Positions 1-8,433 are shown, counted from the stretch's first letter. The stretch is DNA of 64,000 nucleotides from an uncultured Eubacteriales bacterium (GCA_902799045.1 CADBZH010000020.1:33963-97962); one strand, 5' to 3'. Notes: generated by a model from the letters alone, not told the origin. Program-made: numbers and translations.

Positions 1-614
1 AGATGAGCAAGTCAGCCGGCAACTTCTTCACCGTGCGGGACATCTCAAAGGAATTCGACCCGGAGGTCGTGCGGATGTTCATGCTGTCGGCCCACTACCG
101 CAGCCCGATCAACTTCTCCCGCGACCTGATGGAGCAGGCGCGCGCCGGCCTGGAGCGCCTGTACACCGCCCGCAACAACGCGCTGTTCGCGCTGGATCAC
201 GCGCCGGATCGCGCGCTGAGCGCCGAGGAGCAGGCCTTCATCGAGCGCGGCAAGGGCTTCATGGACCAGTTCGATGACGCCATGTGCGACGACCTGAACA
301 CCAGCGAGGCTATGGGCGTGCTGTTTGAGTACGTGCGCGACATGAACACGGCCCTCTCCGACGCCAAGCAGCCCTCCAGGGCCGCCATCGAAGCGGGCCT
401 TGGGATGCTGAACACCATGGCCAGCGACGTGCTTGGCCTTCTGATGAAGGAGGCCGACACCGTGCCCGAAGACGTGAAGGCATTGGTGCAGGCCAGGGTG
501 GACGCCAAGAAGGCCCGGGACTTCGCCGAGGCCGACCGCATCCGCGCCCAGGTGCTGGAAATGGGCTACGTCATCGAGGACACCCCGAAGGGCCCGAAAG
601 TGAAAAAGGCCTGA
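1..614 (+). CDS. cysS: Cysteinyl-tRNA synthetase, C-terminal part (5' end outside window)
   Basis: Charges tRNA-Cys with cysteine in the cytoplasm. The reading frame is open from the window edge and begins at M-S-K-S, the KMSKS signature of class I synthetases (its first Lys lies off the window), followed by GNFFTVRDI as in CysS. The helical anticodon-binding region follows and ends in the usual basic tail (GPKVKKA). About 200 residues remain, so the Rossmann catalytic half is missing only because the window starts here. A 15-bp perfect hairpin follows the stop. Identification rests on the MSKS motif and overall helical pattern. Confidence 0.93.
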   Translation, partial: MSKSAGNFFTVRDISKEFDPEVVRMFMLSAHYRSPINFSRDLMEQARAGLERLYTARNNALFALDHAPDRALSAEEQAFIERGKGFMDQFDDAMCDDLNTSEAMGVLFEYVRDMNTALSDAKQPSRAAIEAGLGMLNTMASDVLGLLMKEADTVPEDVKALVQARVDAKKARDFAEADRIRAQVLEMGYVIEDTPKGPKVKKA

Positions 615-630
615 AGCAGCCGTCAAATTG

Positions 631-671
631 GACACGCCGCGCCGGGGATTCCGGCGCGGCGTGTCTTGTAT
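631..671 (+). terminator. Hairpin terminator after cysS
   Basis: Perfect 15-bp G+C-rich stem (631-645 with 651-665) and a 5-nt loop, 16 nt after the cysS stop. The following run is T-poor (TTGTATT), so it may be an inefficient terminator. Confidence 0.7.
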
Positions 672-699
672 TAAATTATGACAGAATTCGCACATGATA

Positions 700-729
700 T
701 TGACAAAATCCGAGCATGCGTGTTATAAT
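700..729 (+). promoter_or_regulatory. SigA-type promoter for the SH3b gene
   Basis: TTGACA at 700-705 and TATAAT at 724-729, both consensus, with an 18-bp spacer. It lies 58 bp before the SH3b start codon. A GAGGGGG ribosome-binding site sits at about 771-777. Confidence 0.85.
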
Positions 730-786
730 ATTTTTACGATGATATCCGGCACACGCTGTGTGTCGATCTGCGAGGGGGATTGGCAA

Positions 787-1320
787 ATGAAGTTTTCTGG
801 CATGATCAGGCGCGTGTTCGCGCTGGCGTTGGTCGTGGCGCTGCTGGCTGGTATTTCCACCGTCGGCGTGGCTTTCGCTGAAAAGAGCAACTACTATTGC
901 ACGGCGAACCGTGTGAACGTTCGCTCCGGCCCCTCGAGCAGCAACGCGAGCATCGGCAAACTGATGAAGGGCGACGTGGTGACCTACATTGGCAAGTCCA
1001 ACGGCTGGTACAAGGTCTCCTTCTATGACAAGAAGAGTCACACCTCCGTCAACGGCTACGTCTATCGCAAGTATCTCAGCGCGGTGGCCCCGTCGAAGAG
1101 CTCCGGCTCCTCGATCTCCACTACCACCACCTACAAGACCACCGTGAACCTGCGCGTGCGATCCGAGCCGTCCATCACCAGCGGCTATGTGCGCACCAAG
1201 CTGAAGAGCGGCACCAAGGTCAGCGTGGTCAAGCAGAAGAAGTCCTGGGTGTACGTCACCTACAAGGGTGGCTCCGGCTGGGTGAGCGCGAAGTACCTGA
1301 AGAAGGTCTACAAGAAATAA
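787..1320 (+). CDS. Secreted protein with two SH3b domains
   Basis: A 177-residue protein with a signal peptide (basic start, hydrophobic stretch at residues 8-28 ending near AFA), then two bacterial SH3 domains at roughly 33-98 and 118-176. Both carry the typical pattern N-x-R-x-(G/S)-x-S...G...GDV/GTKV...W. The domains are joined by a Ser/Thr linker and the C terminus is very basic. Such SH3b modules usually bind cell-wall peptidoglycan. No catalytic domain is present, so it is probably a wall-bound accessory or adhesin-like protein. The start at 787 is chosen over an upstream in-frame ATG because it gives the signal peptide and follows a GAGGGGG site. It is a single-gene unit between its own promoter and terminator. 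Confidence 0.8.
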   Translation: MKFSGMIRRVFALALVVALLAGISTVGVAFAEKSNYYCTANRVNVRSGPSSSNASIGKLMKGDVVTYIGKSNGWYKVSFYDKKSHTSVNGYVYRKYLSAVAPSKSSGSSISTTTTYKTTVNLRVRSEPSITSGYVRTKLKSGTKVSVVKQKKSWVYVTYKGGSGWVSAKYLKKVYKK

Positions 1321-1330
1321 ATAAAGCGGC

Positions 1331-1367
1331 AAAAGCGCTTCGGGAATCGATCCCGAAGCGCTTTTTG
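1331..1367 (+). terminator. Intrinsic terminator after the SH3b gene
   Basis: Perfect 15-bp stem (1331-1345 with 1351-1365) with loop ATCGA and a T-run at the 3' side. Confidence 0.9.
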
Positions 1368-1418
1368 GTTCTTCATGCACAGTTGAGAAATCTGCGAATT
1401 GGATCTGCTTGACGTTTC

Positions 1419-1470
1419 GTACAGCTCCTGCGCTTCACTGGCCTTCGGCTGCGCTGCGCAGGAGCTGTAC
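1419..1470. repeat. 15-nt inverted repeat between the SH3b and cbiD genes
   Basis: GTACAGCTCCTGCGC at 1419-1433 is exactly inverted at 1456-1470 around a 22-nt spacer. It lies downstream of the cbiD stop on the minus strand. It could end the cobalamin operon transcript, but there is no T-run, so the role is uncertain. Confidence 0.55.
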
Positions 1471-1526
1471 GCATCATTGACCGATCGCATATCGCCTGTT
1501 CCCCCGCTCTTCCGTGACGAACCGCT

Positions 1527-2660
1527 TTACCCCCTCAGCCGCTCCGCCAGGGCGTCGGCGTTGTCGCTCCGGCAGAGGATGCCCGCGTGGGGCGGGCGGT
1601 TGGTGAAGCAAACGAAGCCGATCTCCACCGACTCCGGCGTCCAGCGCTCCAGCGTCGCCCGGATGCGTTCGCCCAGCGCCGCCATGGCCGGCTGCAGGAG
1701 GCCCGCCCCGCGCAGGGCGTCCAGCGCCGCGTCGGTGGTGGCGCAGGCCAGGAGCTCGCGCAGCAGCGGCGCCTCGGCGCCCGCCTCCAGGGCGCAGGCA
1801 ACCAGCGCCTCCATGCGGCCGTCGCCCTGGGCGGAGTGGGTGTTGCGCGCGCCGATGCCCAGCTTCACCAGCTTGCCGACGTGCCCCACCAGCAGGATCT
1901 CGCGAAACCCCGCCGCCACCGCCGCGTCCACCCCGTCGCCGATGAAATTCGCCACGCTGACCGGCCGGGCGCCCAGATGCATGGCGTTGCGGGCGAAGGT
2001 CTCGCCGTAGTTGCCGGGACAGAGCAGCGCGGCCTCCGCCCCCTCGGCGCGCCGCACGTTCAGCTCCAGGCGGATGGTGTCCACCAGCGCGGCGGCGGAC
2101 ATGGGCTCCACGATGCCGGTGGTGCCGATCACGGACAGCCCGCCCTCGATGCCAAGGCGCGGGTTGAACGTCTTTTGGGCGAGCGCCTCGCCGCCGGGAA
2201 TGGAGATGGTGACGGAGAGGCCCCCGGCATAGCCGTGGCGCGCCATGGCGGCCTCGGCCTGTTCGCGGATCATCCGCCGGGGCACGCTGTTAATCGCCGC
2301 CGCGCCGACGGGCTGGTCCAGGCCCTCCCGGGTGACGCGCCCGACGCCATCGCCGCCATCGATCGCGACGCCGCTTTCGATCCTGCGGACGCTGGCGAAC
2401 ACCAAAACGCCGTTCGTGATGTCCGGATCGTCGCCGCTGTCCTTGCGCACGGCGCAGGCGGCGCGGTTCTCCCCCGCCGACGGCTCCAGGATGTCCAGCT
2501 CGAGCCTCACGCCCTTCGGGGTGTCCAGCGCCACGGACTTCGGCGCTTCCCCGCCCAGCAGCAGCTCCGTCGCTGCCGCCGTCGCCGCCGCCGCGCACGC
2601 CCCGGTGGTGTAGCCGCAGCGCAGGGCGCGGCCGTTTCGCGTGATGGTATAGCGCAGCAT
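1527..2660 (-). CDS. cbiD: Cobalt-precorrin-5B C1-methyltransferase
   Basis: SAM-dependent methylation at C1 of the corrin ring in the anaerobic (early cobalt) cobalamin pathway. The 377-residue protein begins with the CbiD hallmark LRCGYTTGACAAAAT at residues 13-27 and continues with conserved Gly-rich segments (VIGTTGIVEPMS, LCPGNYGE, VGHVGKLVKLGIGARNTHS). It is the last gene of the six-gene cbi operon, 3 bp after cbiC. Length is normal for the family and no defect is seen. Confidence 0.95.
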   Translation of the reverse strand: MLRYTITRNGRALRCGYTTGACAAAATAAATELLLGGEAPKSVALDTPKGVRLELDILEPSAGENRAACAVRKDSGDDPDITNGVLVFASVRRIESGVAIDGGDGVGRVTREGLDQPVGAAAINSVPRRMIREQAEAAMARHGYAGGLSVTISIPGGEALAQKTFNPRLGIEGGLSVIGTTGIVEPMSAAALVDTIRLELNVRRAEGAEAALLCPGNYGETFARNAMHLGARPVSVANFIGDGVDAAVAAGFREILLVGHVGKLVKLGIGARNTHSAQGDGRMEALVACALEAGAEAPLLRELLACATTDAALDALRGAGLLQPAMAALGERIRATLERWTPESVEIGFVCFTNRPPHAGILCRSDNADALAERLRG

Positions 2661-2663
2661 GGC

Positions 2664-3293
2664 CTACCTCCCCAGCATGTAGATGAGGGCGTTGCAGATC
2701 GCCGCGGCCACATTGCTGCCGCCCTTGCGGCCACGGGCCACGATTTGCGGCACGTCCGTCTGCATCAGCAGCTCCTTCGACGCCGTCACGTTCACAAAGC
2801 CCACCGGCGCGCCGATCACCAGCCGCGGGCAAAGCCGCCCCCCGTCGATCAGTTCGCAGGCGCGGATCAGCGCCGTCGGCGCGTTGCCGATGGCCAGGAT
2901 CAGCGGACGGTCGATGGCCGCGGCGCGCTCCATGGAGACCAGCGAGCGCGTCACGCCCCGGCGGGCAGCCTCGGCGGCCACGTCCGGCTCCGCGATGAAG
3001 CAGCGCGCCTCGCCGCCCCACCGGCCCAGCGCTCCCTTGTTGATGCCCGCCATGGCCATGGTCGTGTCCGTGACGATCACCGTGCCCTCGCGAAGGGCCT
3101 GAAGCGCCGCGTCCACCGCGTCCTCGGAGATGAACAGGTTGTCGGCGTAGTCAAAGTCCGCCGTGGTGTGGATCACTCGCTTGACGATCGGCGCGGTGCG
3201 CGGGTCGAGGGGATGCTTCAGCTCCGATTCGATGATCTCAAAGCTCCGCGCCTCGATGTCCATCGGCGCGACGCGCTCCAGCGCCACCTTCAT
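2664..3293 (-). CDS. cbiC: Cobalt-precorrin-8 methylmutase
   Basis: Moves the C11 methyl group to C12, giving hydrogenobyrinate/cobyrinate-type product in the corrin pathway. The protein has 209 residues, the normal CbiC length, with the RVIHTTADFDYADNL segment holding the catalytic His, plus GAPVGFVNV and a Gly-rich region near the C terminus (ARGRKGGSNVAAAICNAL). The start ATG overlaps the upstream cbiJET stop by 4 bp, which indicates translational coupling. Confidence 0.95.
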   Translation of the reverse strand: MKVALERVAPMDIEARSFEIIESELKHPLDPRTAPIVKRVIHTTADFDYADNLFISEDAVDAALQALREGTVIVTDTTMAMAGINKGALGRWGGEARCFIAEPDVAAEAARRGVTRSLVSMERAAAIDRPLILAIGNAPTALIRACELIDGGRLCPRLVIGAPVGFVNVTASKELLMQTDVPQIVARGRKGGSNVAAAICNALIYMLGR

Positions 3294-5275
3294 CGTCCCT
3301 CGCCTCCCTCGTCATTTTCCATCGCCGCGATCCAGACGGGGTTCGCCGCCTCCATCAGGTGCACGCGGCCCTTCGGCTTCGCCCGGGAGACGCTCAGCTG
3401 GATCAGCTCGCGCGACGCAAAGCGCCCCTCGCCGAGGATCGCCGCGATTTCGCCGACGCTCTCCGGCGCGATGGCGTTGACGACGATCCGCGCGCCCGGA
3501 TTCTTCGTGAGCGCCGCGTCGATGATCCCGCGCAGGCTGCCCCCGCTGCCGCCGATGAACACGCGGTCCGGCACGGGCAGGTCCGCCAGCGCCCCGGGGG
3601 CCTCACCGCGAACGATCTCAAGGTTCTTCAGGCCAAAGCGCCGCGCGTTTCGCCCGATCAGCGCCGCGGCGTCCTCCCGGCACTCCACGGCAAAGACGCG
3701 GCCCCTGGGACACAGAAGCGCCGCTTCGACGGACACCGAGCCGGTGCCCGCGCCCACGTCCCACACGACGGCGTCCTCCGTCAGGCGCAGCTTCGAGACG
3801 GCCACGGCGCGGACCTCACTCTTCGTCATCGGTACAATCCGGCCGCACGTCTCCCGCAGGAACGCGCCGTCCGGCATGCCCACCGGCAGCGGCCGGGGCG
3901 CATGCTCGATCAGCGCGACGCTCAACGGCTCACAGGCCGCGTCCGAAAGCGCCTCCGCCGTGCCGGTCAATATCGCCTCATCCGGGTAGGAAAGCCGCTG
4001 GCCCACGCAGAGGCGCGCGTCGCCCAGCCCGGCCTCGCACAGCGTCCCGCACAGGCGCTTCAGGCCGTCCGCGCCGCCCAGCAGCGCGAAAACCCGACCC
4101 GTGCGCCCCAGCGCCTGCACGACGCCGCCCTCGCGCCCGTGGAGCGATACCGGCTGCACGTCTTCCCAGGTCGTGCCCAGCTTTGCGCACAGCGCCTGCA
4201 GCGAGCTCAGCCCCGGCAGAAGGCGCACGTCGTGGCCCGCCAGCAGCGGCAGCAGCTTCTTCGCGCCGCTGAAAAAGCCCGTGTCGCCGGACATCGCCAC
4301 CACCACGCGGCGGTATTCCGGGTGCTCGCGGATGATCCGGGCGATCTGCTCCGGCGCGATCGCCTCATGGCAGGGCTTGCCGAAGCCCTTCGCCGTTACC
4401 AGAAGCCGCGCCGCGCCGATCACGCAGTCGCAGGCCTCCAGCGCCGCTTTCGCCTCGAGGGTCAGCGTCTCAGGCGCGCCCATGCCCATGCCGACGACGG
4501 CGATCTCCCGCGCGTCCCGCAGGCCGAAGCGCCCGATGAGCCTCGCGACGACCCCGGCAAAGTCCTCGCCATCCCCGGCCTCCGGGCGCCCGACCACCAC
4601 GCATTTCGCCCCGGCCAGCCGCGCCGCCTCCAGCTTCTCCCGCAGCCCGCCGATGTCTCCGGAATCCTTCGTCACCAGCCACTCGGCGCGGATCTGGCGC
4701 AGCGTGGCGGCGTTCATCTCCACGGAAAACGGGCCCTGCATGGCGATCACGTGGCTGGGCGGAAAGCCCGCCTCCTCGCACGCCGACAGCGACGCGGCCA
4801 TCGGCAGCACCCGCGCCCAGAGGCGGCCTTGGTAATCCGGGACGCGCGCGTAGGGCGCCAGCGCCTTGCCGCCGGTAGCGATCAGGGCGTTTCCGGCGTG
4901 GGCCGCGAGGAAATCCGCCGCCGCCTCGACGCTGTCGACGACGATGGCGTCGCCGTCGGGCCCGGTCCCGCCGCGGCAAAGGCGGATGTACTCCACATGC
5001 GCCGCTTCGCAGGCGGCGCGGATGTTGCGCGAGGCCTCCGTGGCGAAGGGATGGGTGGCGTCCACCACCGCGTCAAAGCGGCGCTGCTCCAGGAACGCCG
5101 CCATGCCCGCCGCGTCCATCCGTCCGGCGAGCACCCGCACGTCGTCGCTCTCCGGGATCAGCGCCTCGCCGTACTCCGTCGCCACGCAGACGGTCACGCG
5201 GCCGCCCTGGCCCCGAAGGAATTCCGCGAGCCGCCGTCCCTCGGTGGTACCCCCGAAAATGCAGATCTCAAACAT
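3290..5275 (-). CDS. cbiJET: Trifunctional CbiJ-CbiE-CbiT fusion (precorrin-6A reductase + precorrin-6B methyltransferase/decarboxylase)
   Basis: One 661-residue chain covers three consecutive corrin-ring steps. Residues 1 to about 250 are CbiJ/CobK reductase (IFGGTTEGRRLAEFL at the start, VDATHPFA, LIATGGKAL, VTKDSGD). Residues about 255-445 are the tetrapyrrole methylase CbiE (VVGMGMGAPETLTLEA, AMSGDTGFFSG, LPGLSSLQ), methylating C5. Residues about 455-650 are the Rossmann methyltransferase CbiT (PMTKSEVRAVAVSKL, VWDVGAGTGSVSVE), which methylates C15 and decarboxylates. CbiE-CbiT fusions (CobL type) are common; an added N-terminal CbiJ is less usual. The frame is continuous with both fusion junctions intact. 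It overlaps cbiH by 8 bp and cbiC by 4 bp. Confidence 0.92.
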   Translation of the reverse strand: MFEICIFGGTTEGRRLAEFLRGQGGRVTVCVATEYGEALIPESDDVRVLAGRMDAAGMAAFLEQRRFDAVVDATHPFATEASRNIRAACEAAHVEYIRLCRGGTGPDGDAIVVDSVEAAADFLAAHAGNALIATGGKALAPYARVPDYQGRLWARVLPMAASLSACEEAGFPPSHVIAMQGPFSVEMNAATLRQIRAEWLVTKDSGDIGGLREKLEAARLAGAKCVVVGRPEAGDGEDFAGVVARLIGRFGLRDAREIAVVGMGMGAPETLTLEAKAALEACDCVIGAARLLVTAKGFGKPCHEAIAPEQIARIIREHPEYRRVVVAMSGDTGFFSGAKKLLPLLAGHDVRLLPGLSSLQALCAKLGTTWEDVQPVSLHGREGGVVQALGRTGRVFALLGGADGLKRLCGTLCEAGLGDARLCVGQRLSYPDEAILTGTAEALSDAACEPLSVALIEHAPRPLPVGMPDGAFLRETCGRIVPMTKSEVRAVAVSKLRLTEDAVVWDVGAGTGSVSVEAALLCPRGRVFAVECREDAAALIGRNARRFGLKNLEIVRGEAPGALADLPVPDRVFIGGSGGSLRGIIDAALTKNPGARIVVNAIAPESVGEIAAILGEGRFASRELIQLSVSRAKPKGRVHLMEAANPVWIAAMENDEGGEGR

Positions 5276-5996
5276 CCCGATACCCCCTGGGCGTCACCAT
5301 CCTGCCGCCGATGACCCTTGTGGCGGAATTGCCGACGTAGGCGGTGGTGAACATGTCCGCCGGATAGTCGCTCAGCTCCAAGAGCGTCATCAGCCGCGTC
5401 GCTTCCCCCGCCCGGCCGATGTTTCGCGCCACGCCGCAGACGGTTTCAGGCTTTGCATAGCGAAGCAGCGCGTCGCAGGCCCGCCGGAGCGCGTCCGGGC
5501 GATGGCGGCTGGCGGGGTTGTAGAGGGCCACGCAGAAATCGCCCATGGCAGCGCACTGAAGCCGCCTTTCGATGACCTCCCAGGGCGTCAGCTGGTCTGA
5601 CAGGGAGATCACGGCGAAGTCATGCCCAAGCGGCGCGCCCAGCAGCGCCGCGCCGGAGGTGGCCGCCGTGAGCCCGCCGACGACCTCCACCTCGACGGGC
5701 GCGTCGCCGATCAGCTCGCAGACCAGGCCCGCCATGCCGTAGACGCCGGCGTCGCCGCTGCAGATCACCGCGACGCTCCTGCCCGACCGGGCCAGCTCCA
5801 GCGCCAGCTTACAGCGCTCGACCTCGCCTCGCATGCCGGTGGCTCGGAATTCCTTGCCCGGCAGGCGCGGGCGGATCAGCTCCACATAGAGCGTATAGCC
5901 CACGATCACGTCGGCTGCCTCCAGCGCCTCCACGGCCCGCAGGGTCAGCTCCCGCCAGTCGCCGGGGCCGATGCCCACCACGCTAAGCCTCGCCAA
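5268..5996 (-). CDS. cbiH: Cobalt-precorrin-3 C17-methyltransferase
   Basis: SAM-dependent tetrapyrrole methylase that methylates C17 and contracts the macrocycle in the anaerobic cobalamin pathway. It has 242 residues, with the family start LSVVGIGPGDWRELTLRA, a GYTLYVELI segment and the CSGDAGVYGMAGLV loop followed by VVGGLTAATSGAALLGAPLGHDF, all CbiH/CobJ signatures. It overlaps cbiG by 14 bp upstream and cbiJET by 8 bp downstream. Confidence 0.94.
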   Translation of the reverse strand: MARLSVVGIGPGDWRELTLRAVEALEAADVIVGYTLYVELIRPRLPGKEFRATGMRGEVERCKLALELARSGRSVAVICSGDAGVYGMAGLVCELIGDAPVEVEVVGGLTAATSGAALLGAPLGHDFAVISLSDQLTPWEVIERRLQCAAMGDFCVALYNPASRHRPDALRRACDALLRYAKPETVCGVARNIGRAGEATRLMTLLELSDYPADMFTTAYVGNSATRVIGGRMVTPRGYRDV

Positions 5997-7041
5997 AGTC
6001 GATCCCCCATTTCATCTCCGCCACGGCGACGGTCACGCCGTTTTCCGCGGTCTTTGGAACCACCAGCCGTCCGCCCCCGGCCATGGCCGCACGTTCGCAG
6101 ACGTTCCCCACGCCGACGGCGCGCTTCACGAATTCGGAAGCGCTGAAATCGCCGGGCACCGCCGCCAGCTGTTCAGCCGTATACAGCCGAAGCGGCCAGC
6201 CGCGCGCTTCACAGAGCGCGATCAGGCCCGCCTCGTCGGCCTTGAGGTCGATGGACGCGGCCTCCCGCACGGCGTCCGAACGCAATCCGTGCTCGGCAAA
6301 AGCCCTCTCGATCAGCGCGTCGATGGCCTCCGGGGGCGTTCCGCGGCGACAGCCGATCCCCACCCGCAGCGCCCGGGGCACGATCGCCAGCGTCGCCTCA
6401 AAGGGGCGGCGGAGTCGGGTCGTCACGCAGATGCCCAGCGGGCCGGAATCGCCCGGAACCAGGCCGTCCGGCAGGTCGCTGTTCACCGGCACGTCCGCGC
6501 AAAGCGGGATCTCCCCGGTCAGTATCTCCGCCGAGACGCGCTTTGCCAGCGCCATGTCCGCAATCAAAAAGCCGCGCTCCGCCGCCCAGGCATCCACGGC
6601 GAAGCGGCCGTTTACATCTGTGGCGGTGGTGATCACGGGCGTCGCGCCCAGCGCCCCGGCCAGCCGCACCGCCAGCCGGTTCGCGCCGCCGATGTGGCCG
6701 GAGAGCAGCGGGACGACGAACCGCGCCCGCTCGTCCACGCACAGCACCGCCGGGTCGCTGCGCTTGTCCCGCACGTGCGGCGCGACGGCCCGCACGGCGA
6801 TGCCCGCGGCCCCGACAAACACCAGCGCGTCCCATTCAAACACGCTGCCGACAAAGCCGGGCAGGTCGTCCCCGTAGGTCTCGCAGACCTCGCTGGCCTC
6901 GCAGACCTCGCAGGCCTCGCAGGTCTCGCATGTCTCGCGGGCCAGCCGCGCGGGCACCAGAAGCCGCCCGCCGACGCTCTGCCGGATGCGCCGGGCGGTT
7001 TCGATGCCCTGCCGGGTGAAGGCGAAGATCGCGGTGTTCAC
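5983..7041 (-). CDS. cbiG: Cobalt-precorrin-5A hydrolase with a Cys-rich repeat insert
   Basis: Opens the delta-lactone of cobalt-precorrin-5A, releasing acetaldehyde. The GTG start at 7041 overlaps the cbiF stop (GTGA), giving a 352-residue protein; longer upstream readings only enter cbiF in another frame. Family features: N-terminal region to the VGAAGIAVRAVAPH and LLSGHIGGANRLA segments, middle linker, then a C-terminal CbiG domain (VGIGCRRGTPPEAIDALIE...). Unusual: residues 36-55 are a run of E-x-C triplets with Cys at 38, 41, 44, 47 and 53, encoded by a 9-bp tandem repeat. The rest of the protein looks normal, so it is probably functional. Confidence 0.9.
   Translation of the reverse strand: MNTAIFAFTRQGIETARRIRQSVGGRLLVPARLARETCETCEACEVCEASEVCETYGDDLPGFVGSVFEWDALVFVGAAGIAVRAVAPHVRDKRSDPAVLCVDERARFVVPLLSGHIGGANRLAVRLAGALGATPVITTATDVNGRFAVDAWAAERGFLIADMALAKRVSAEILTGEIPLCADVPVNSDLPDGLVPGDSGPLGICVTTRLRRPFEATLAIVPRALRVGIGCRRGTPPEAIDALIERAFAEHGLRSDAVREAASIDLKADEAGLIALCEARGWPLRLYTAEQLAAVPGDFSASEFVKRAVGVGNVCERAAMAGGGRLVVPKTAENGVTVAVAEMKWGIDFGEA
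6878..6940. repeat. Nine-bp tandem repeat inside cbiG (about 7 units)
   Basis: Seven consecutive 9-bp units of the form RYCTCGCAG, in frame. On the minus strand they encode Glu-Thr/Ala/Val-Cys triplets. Unit number could change by slippage without a frameshift. Confidence 0.85.
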
Positions 7042-7793
7042 GGCCTCGCCTCCCGGCACCCGGTGGTGAAGCCGGGGTCGTAGAGCCTGGAGCGCTCGTA
7101 CGCCTCCCCCAGGAAATCCCCGACGAGGATCAGCGCCGTCTTTGCAATGTCCTCCGCCGCCATCGTCTTCGCCAGCATCCCGACGGTGCAGCGGAGAACG
7201 CGCTCGTCCGGCCAGGTGGCCTTGTAGACCACGGCGGCGGGGGTTTCGGCGGGGTAGCCGCCCGCCAGCAGCTCCGCCTGGGTCTCCCGCGCCAGAGAGG
7301 CGCTCAGAAACAGCACCATCGTCGCGCGATGGGCCGCCAGCGCGCGCAGCTTCTCCCTCTCCGGCACGGGGGTGCGCCCCTCGGCGCGGGTGATGACGAC
7401 GGTCTGGCTCACGCCCGGCAGCGTGTACTCTGCCCGAAGCGCCGCCGCCGCGCCGCAGAAGGCGCTGACGCCGGGGCAGACGTCGTAGTCGATGCCCCGG
7501 GCCCTGAGCGCGTCGAACTGCTCCCGCACGGCGCCGTAGAGGCAGGGATCGCCGGTGTGCAGGCGCACGGTGGTCTTGCCCGCGCTCTCGGCGGCTTCGA
7601 TCACCTGAAGCACCTCCTCCAGCGTCATCTCCGCGCTGTTGTGGATCTCGCAACCCGCCTTCGCGTACTGAAGCAGCGCCGGGTTCACCAGCGAACCGGC
7701 CCAGATGACGACGTCCGCCTCGCCGAGCAGCCTCGCGCCGCGCACCGTGATCAGGTCCGCCGCGCCGCTGCCCGCGCCGATGAAGTGTACCAT
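7038..7793 (-). CDS. cbiF: Cobalt-precorrin-4 C11-methyltransferase
   Basis: SAM-dependent methylation at C11 in cobalamin synthesis. With the start at 7793 (ATG after GGGAGGGAACAGC) the protein has 251 residues and begins MVHFIGAGSGAADLITVRG, the classical CbiF/CobM start; the longer in-frame reading adds 17 unconserved residues. Other family motifs: ADVVIWAGSLVNP, LHTGDPCLYGAVREQ, CPGVSAFCGAAAAL. It is the first gene of the cbi operon and follows a consensus-like promoter. Confidence 0.94.
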   Translation of the reverse strand: MVHFIGAGSGAADLITVRGARLLGEADVVIWAGSLVNPALLQYAKAGCEIHNSAEMTLEEVLQVIEAAESAGKTTVRLHTGDPCLYGAVREQFDALRARGIDYDVCPGVSAFCGAAAALRAEYTLPGVSQTVVITRAEGRTPVPEREKLRALAAHRATMVLFLSASLARETQAELLAGGYPAETPAAVVYKATWPDERVLRCTVGMLAKTMAAEDIAKTALILVGDFLGEAYERSRLYDPGFTTGCREARP

Positions 7794-7815
7794 GCTGTTC
7801 CCTCCCGTCCCCTCA

Positions 7816-7844
7816 ATCTTACCACCATCCCCTTTGCCTGTCAA
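7816..7844 (-). promoter_or_regulatory. Promoter of the cbi operon
   Basis: On the minus strand TTGACA (7844-7839) and TAAGAT (7821-7816) with a 17-bp spacer, placed between the terminator of the oxidoreductase operon and cbiF. Only about 20 bp separate the -10 from the start codon, so there is no room for a cobalamin riboswitch. Confidence 0.75.
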
Positions 7845-7853
7845 CGCAGCACA

Positions 7854-7882
7854 AAGGCGGCGGGCCGATGGCCCGCCGCCTT
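7854..7882 (-). terminator. Hairpin terminator after the oxidoreductase operon
   Basis: 13-bp G+C-rich stem (7854-7866 with 7870-7882) and a 3-nt loop, 10 nt after the gamma-subunit stop. On the minus strand it is followed by only a short T-run. Confidence 0.65.
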
Positions 7883-7891
7883 GCGTTGGTT

Positions 7892-8431
7892 TTACTTCCG
7901 GGTTTCCCAGGCGTGCAGCGCAGTCTTGTTGATGTCCAGCAGGTGCGCCTTGCGGCCGGAGAAGGTCTTTTCCATGATCTTGTGGACCATGGCCTCCGGC
8001 ACCACCGGGCTGACGCTCATCAGGGCGCCGAGCATCACGGTGTTGGCCGTGCGGGCGTTGCCCAGCTGCATGGCGATGTCGTTGGCGGGGACGTAGTAGA
8101 CGTTGATATCGTCCCGGGTCGCCTTCTGCTCGATCATCGAGCTGTTGACGAACAGGTTGCCGCCCGGCTTCACCAGCGATTCAAACTTGATCAGCGAGGG
8201 CAGGTTCATCACCACCACATCGTCGGCCTCATAGATCAGCGGGCAGCTGACCGGCTTTTCCGGGCTGATGACCACGGTGCAGTTGGCCGTGCCGCCGCGC
8301 ATCTCCGGGCCGTAGGAGGGCAGCCACGTGGCGTTCATGTCCGCGTACATGGCCGCGTAGGTCAGCATCTGGCCCATGGTCAGCACGCCCTGGCCGCCGG
8401 AACCGGCAAAAAACAGCTTTGTCGTCGCCAT
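7892..8431 (-). CDS. 2-oxoacid:ferredoxin oxidoreductase, gamma subunit (VOR/KOR type)
   Basis: Gamma subunit of the four-part CoA-acylating 2-oxoacid:ferredoxin oxidoreductase, in the cytoplasm. The 179-residue protein opens with FAGSGGQGVLTMGQMLTYAA and has WLPSYGPEMRGGTANCTVVIS, both hallmarks of this subunit. The ATG at 8431 is preferred because GGAGG lies 7 nt upstream; a GTG two codons earlier is too close to that site. It is the last gene of the delta-alpha-beta-gamma operon. Confidence 0.92.
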   Translation of the reverse strand: MATTKLFFAGSGGQGVLTMGQMLTYAAMYADMNATWLPSYGPEMRGGTANCTVVISPEKPVSCPLIYEADDVVVMNLPSLIKFESLVKPGGNLFVNSSMIEQKATRDDINVYYVPANDIAMQLGNARTANTVMLGALMSVSPVVPEAMVHKIMEKTFSGRKAHLLDINKTALHAWETRK

Positions 8432-8433
8432 AA

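Noticed and set aside
7794-7891. Cobalamin riboswitch before cbiF
   Set aside because: Only 98 bp lie upstream, taken by a terminator and promoter; no B12-box was seen.
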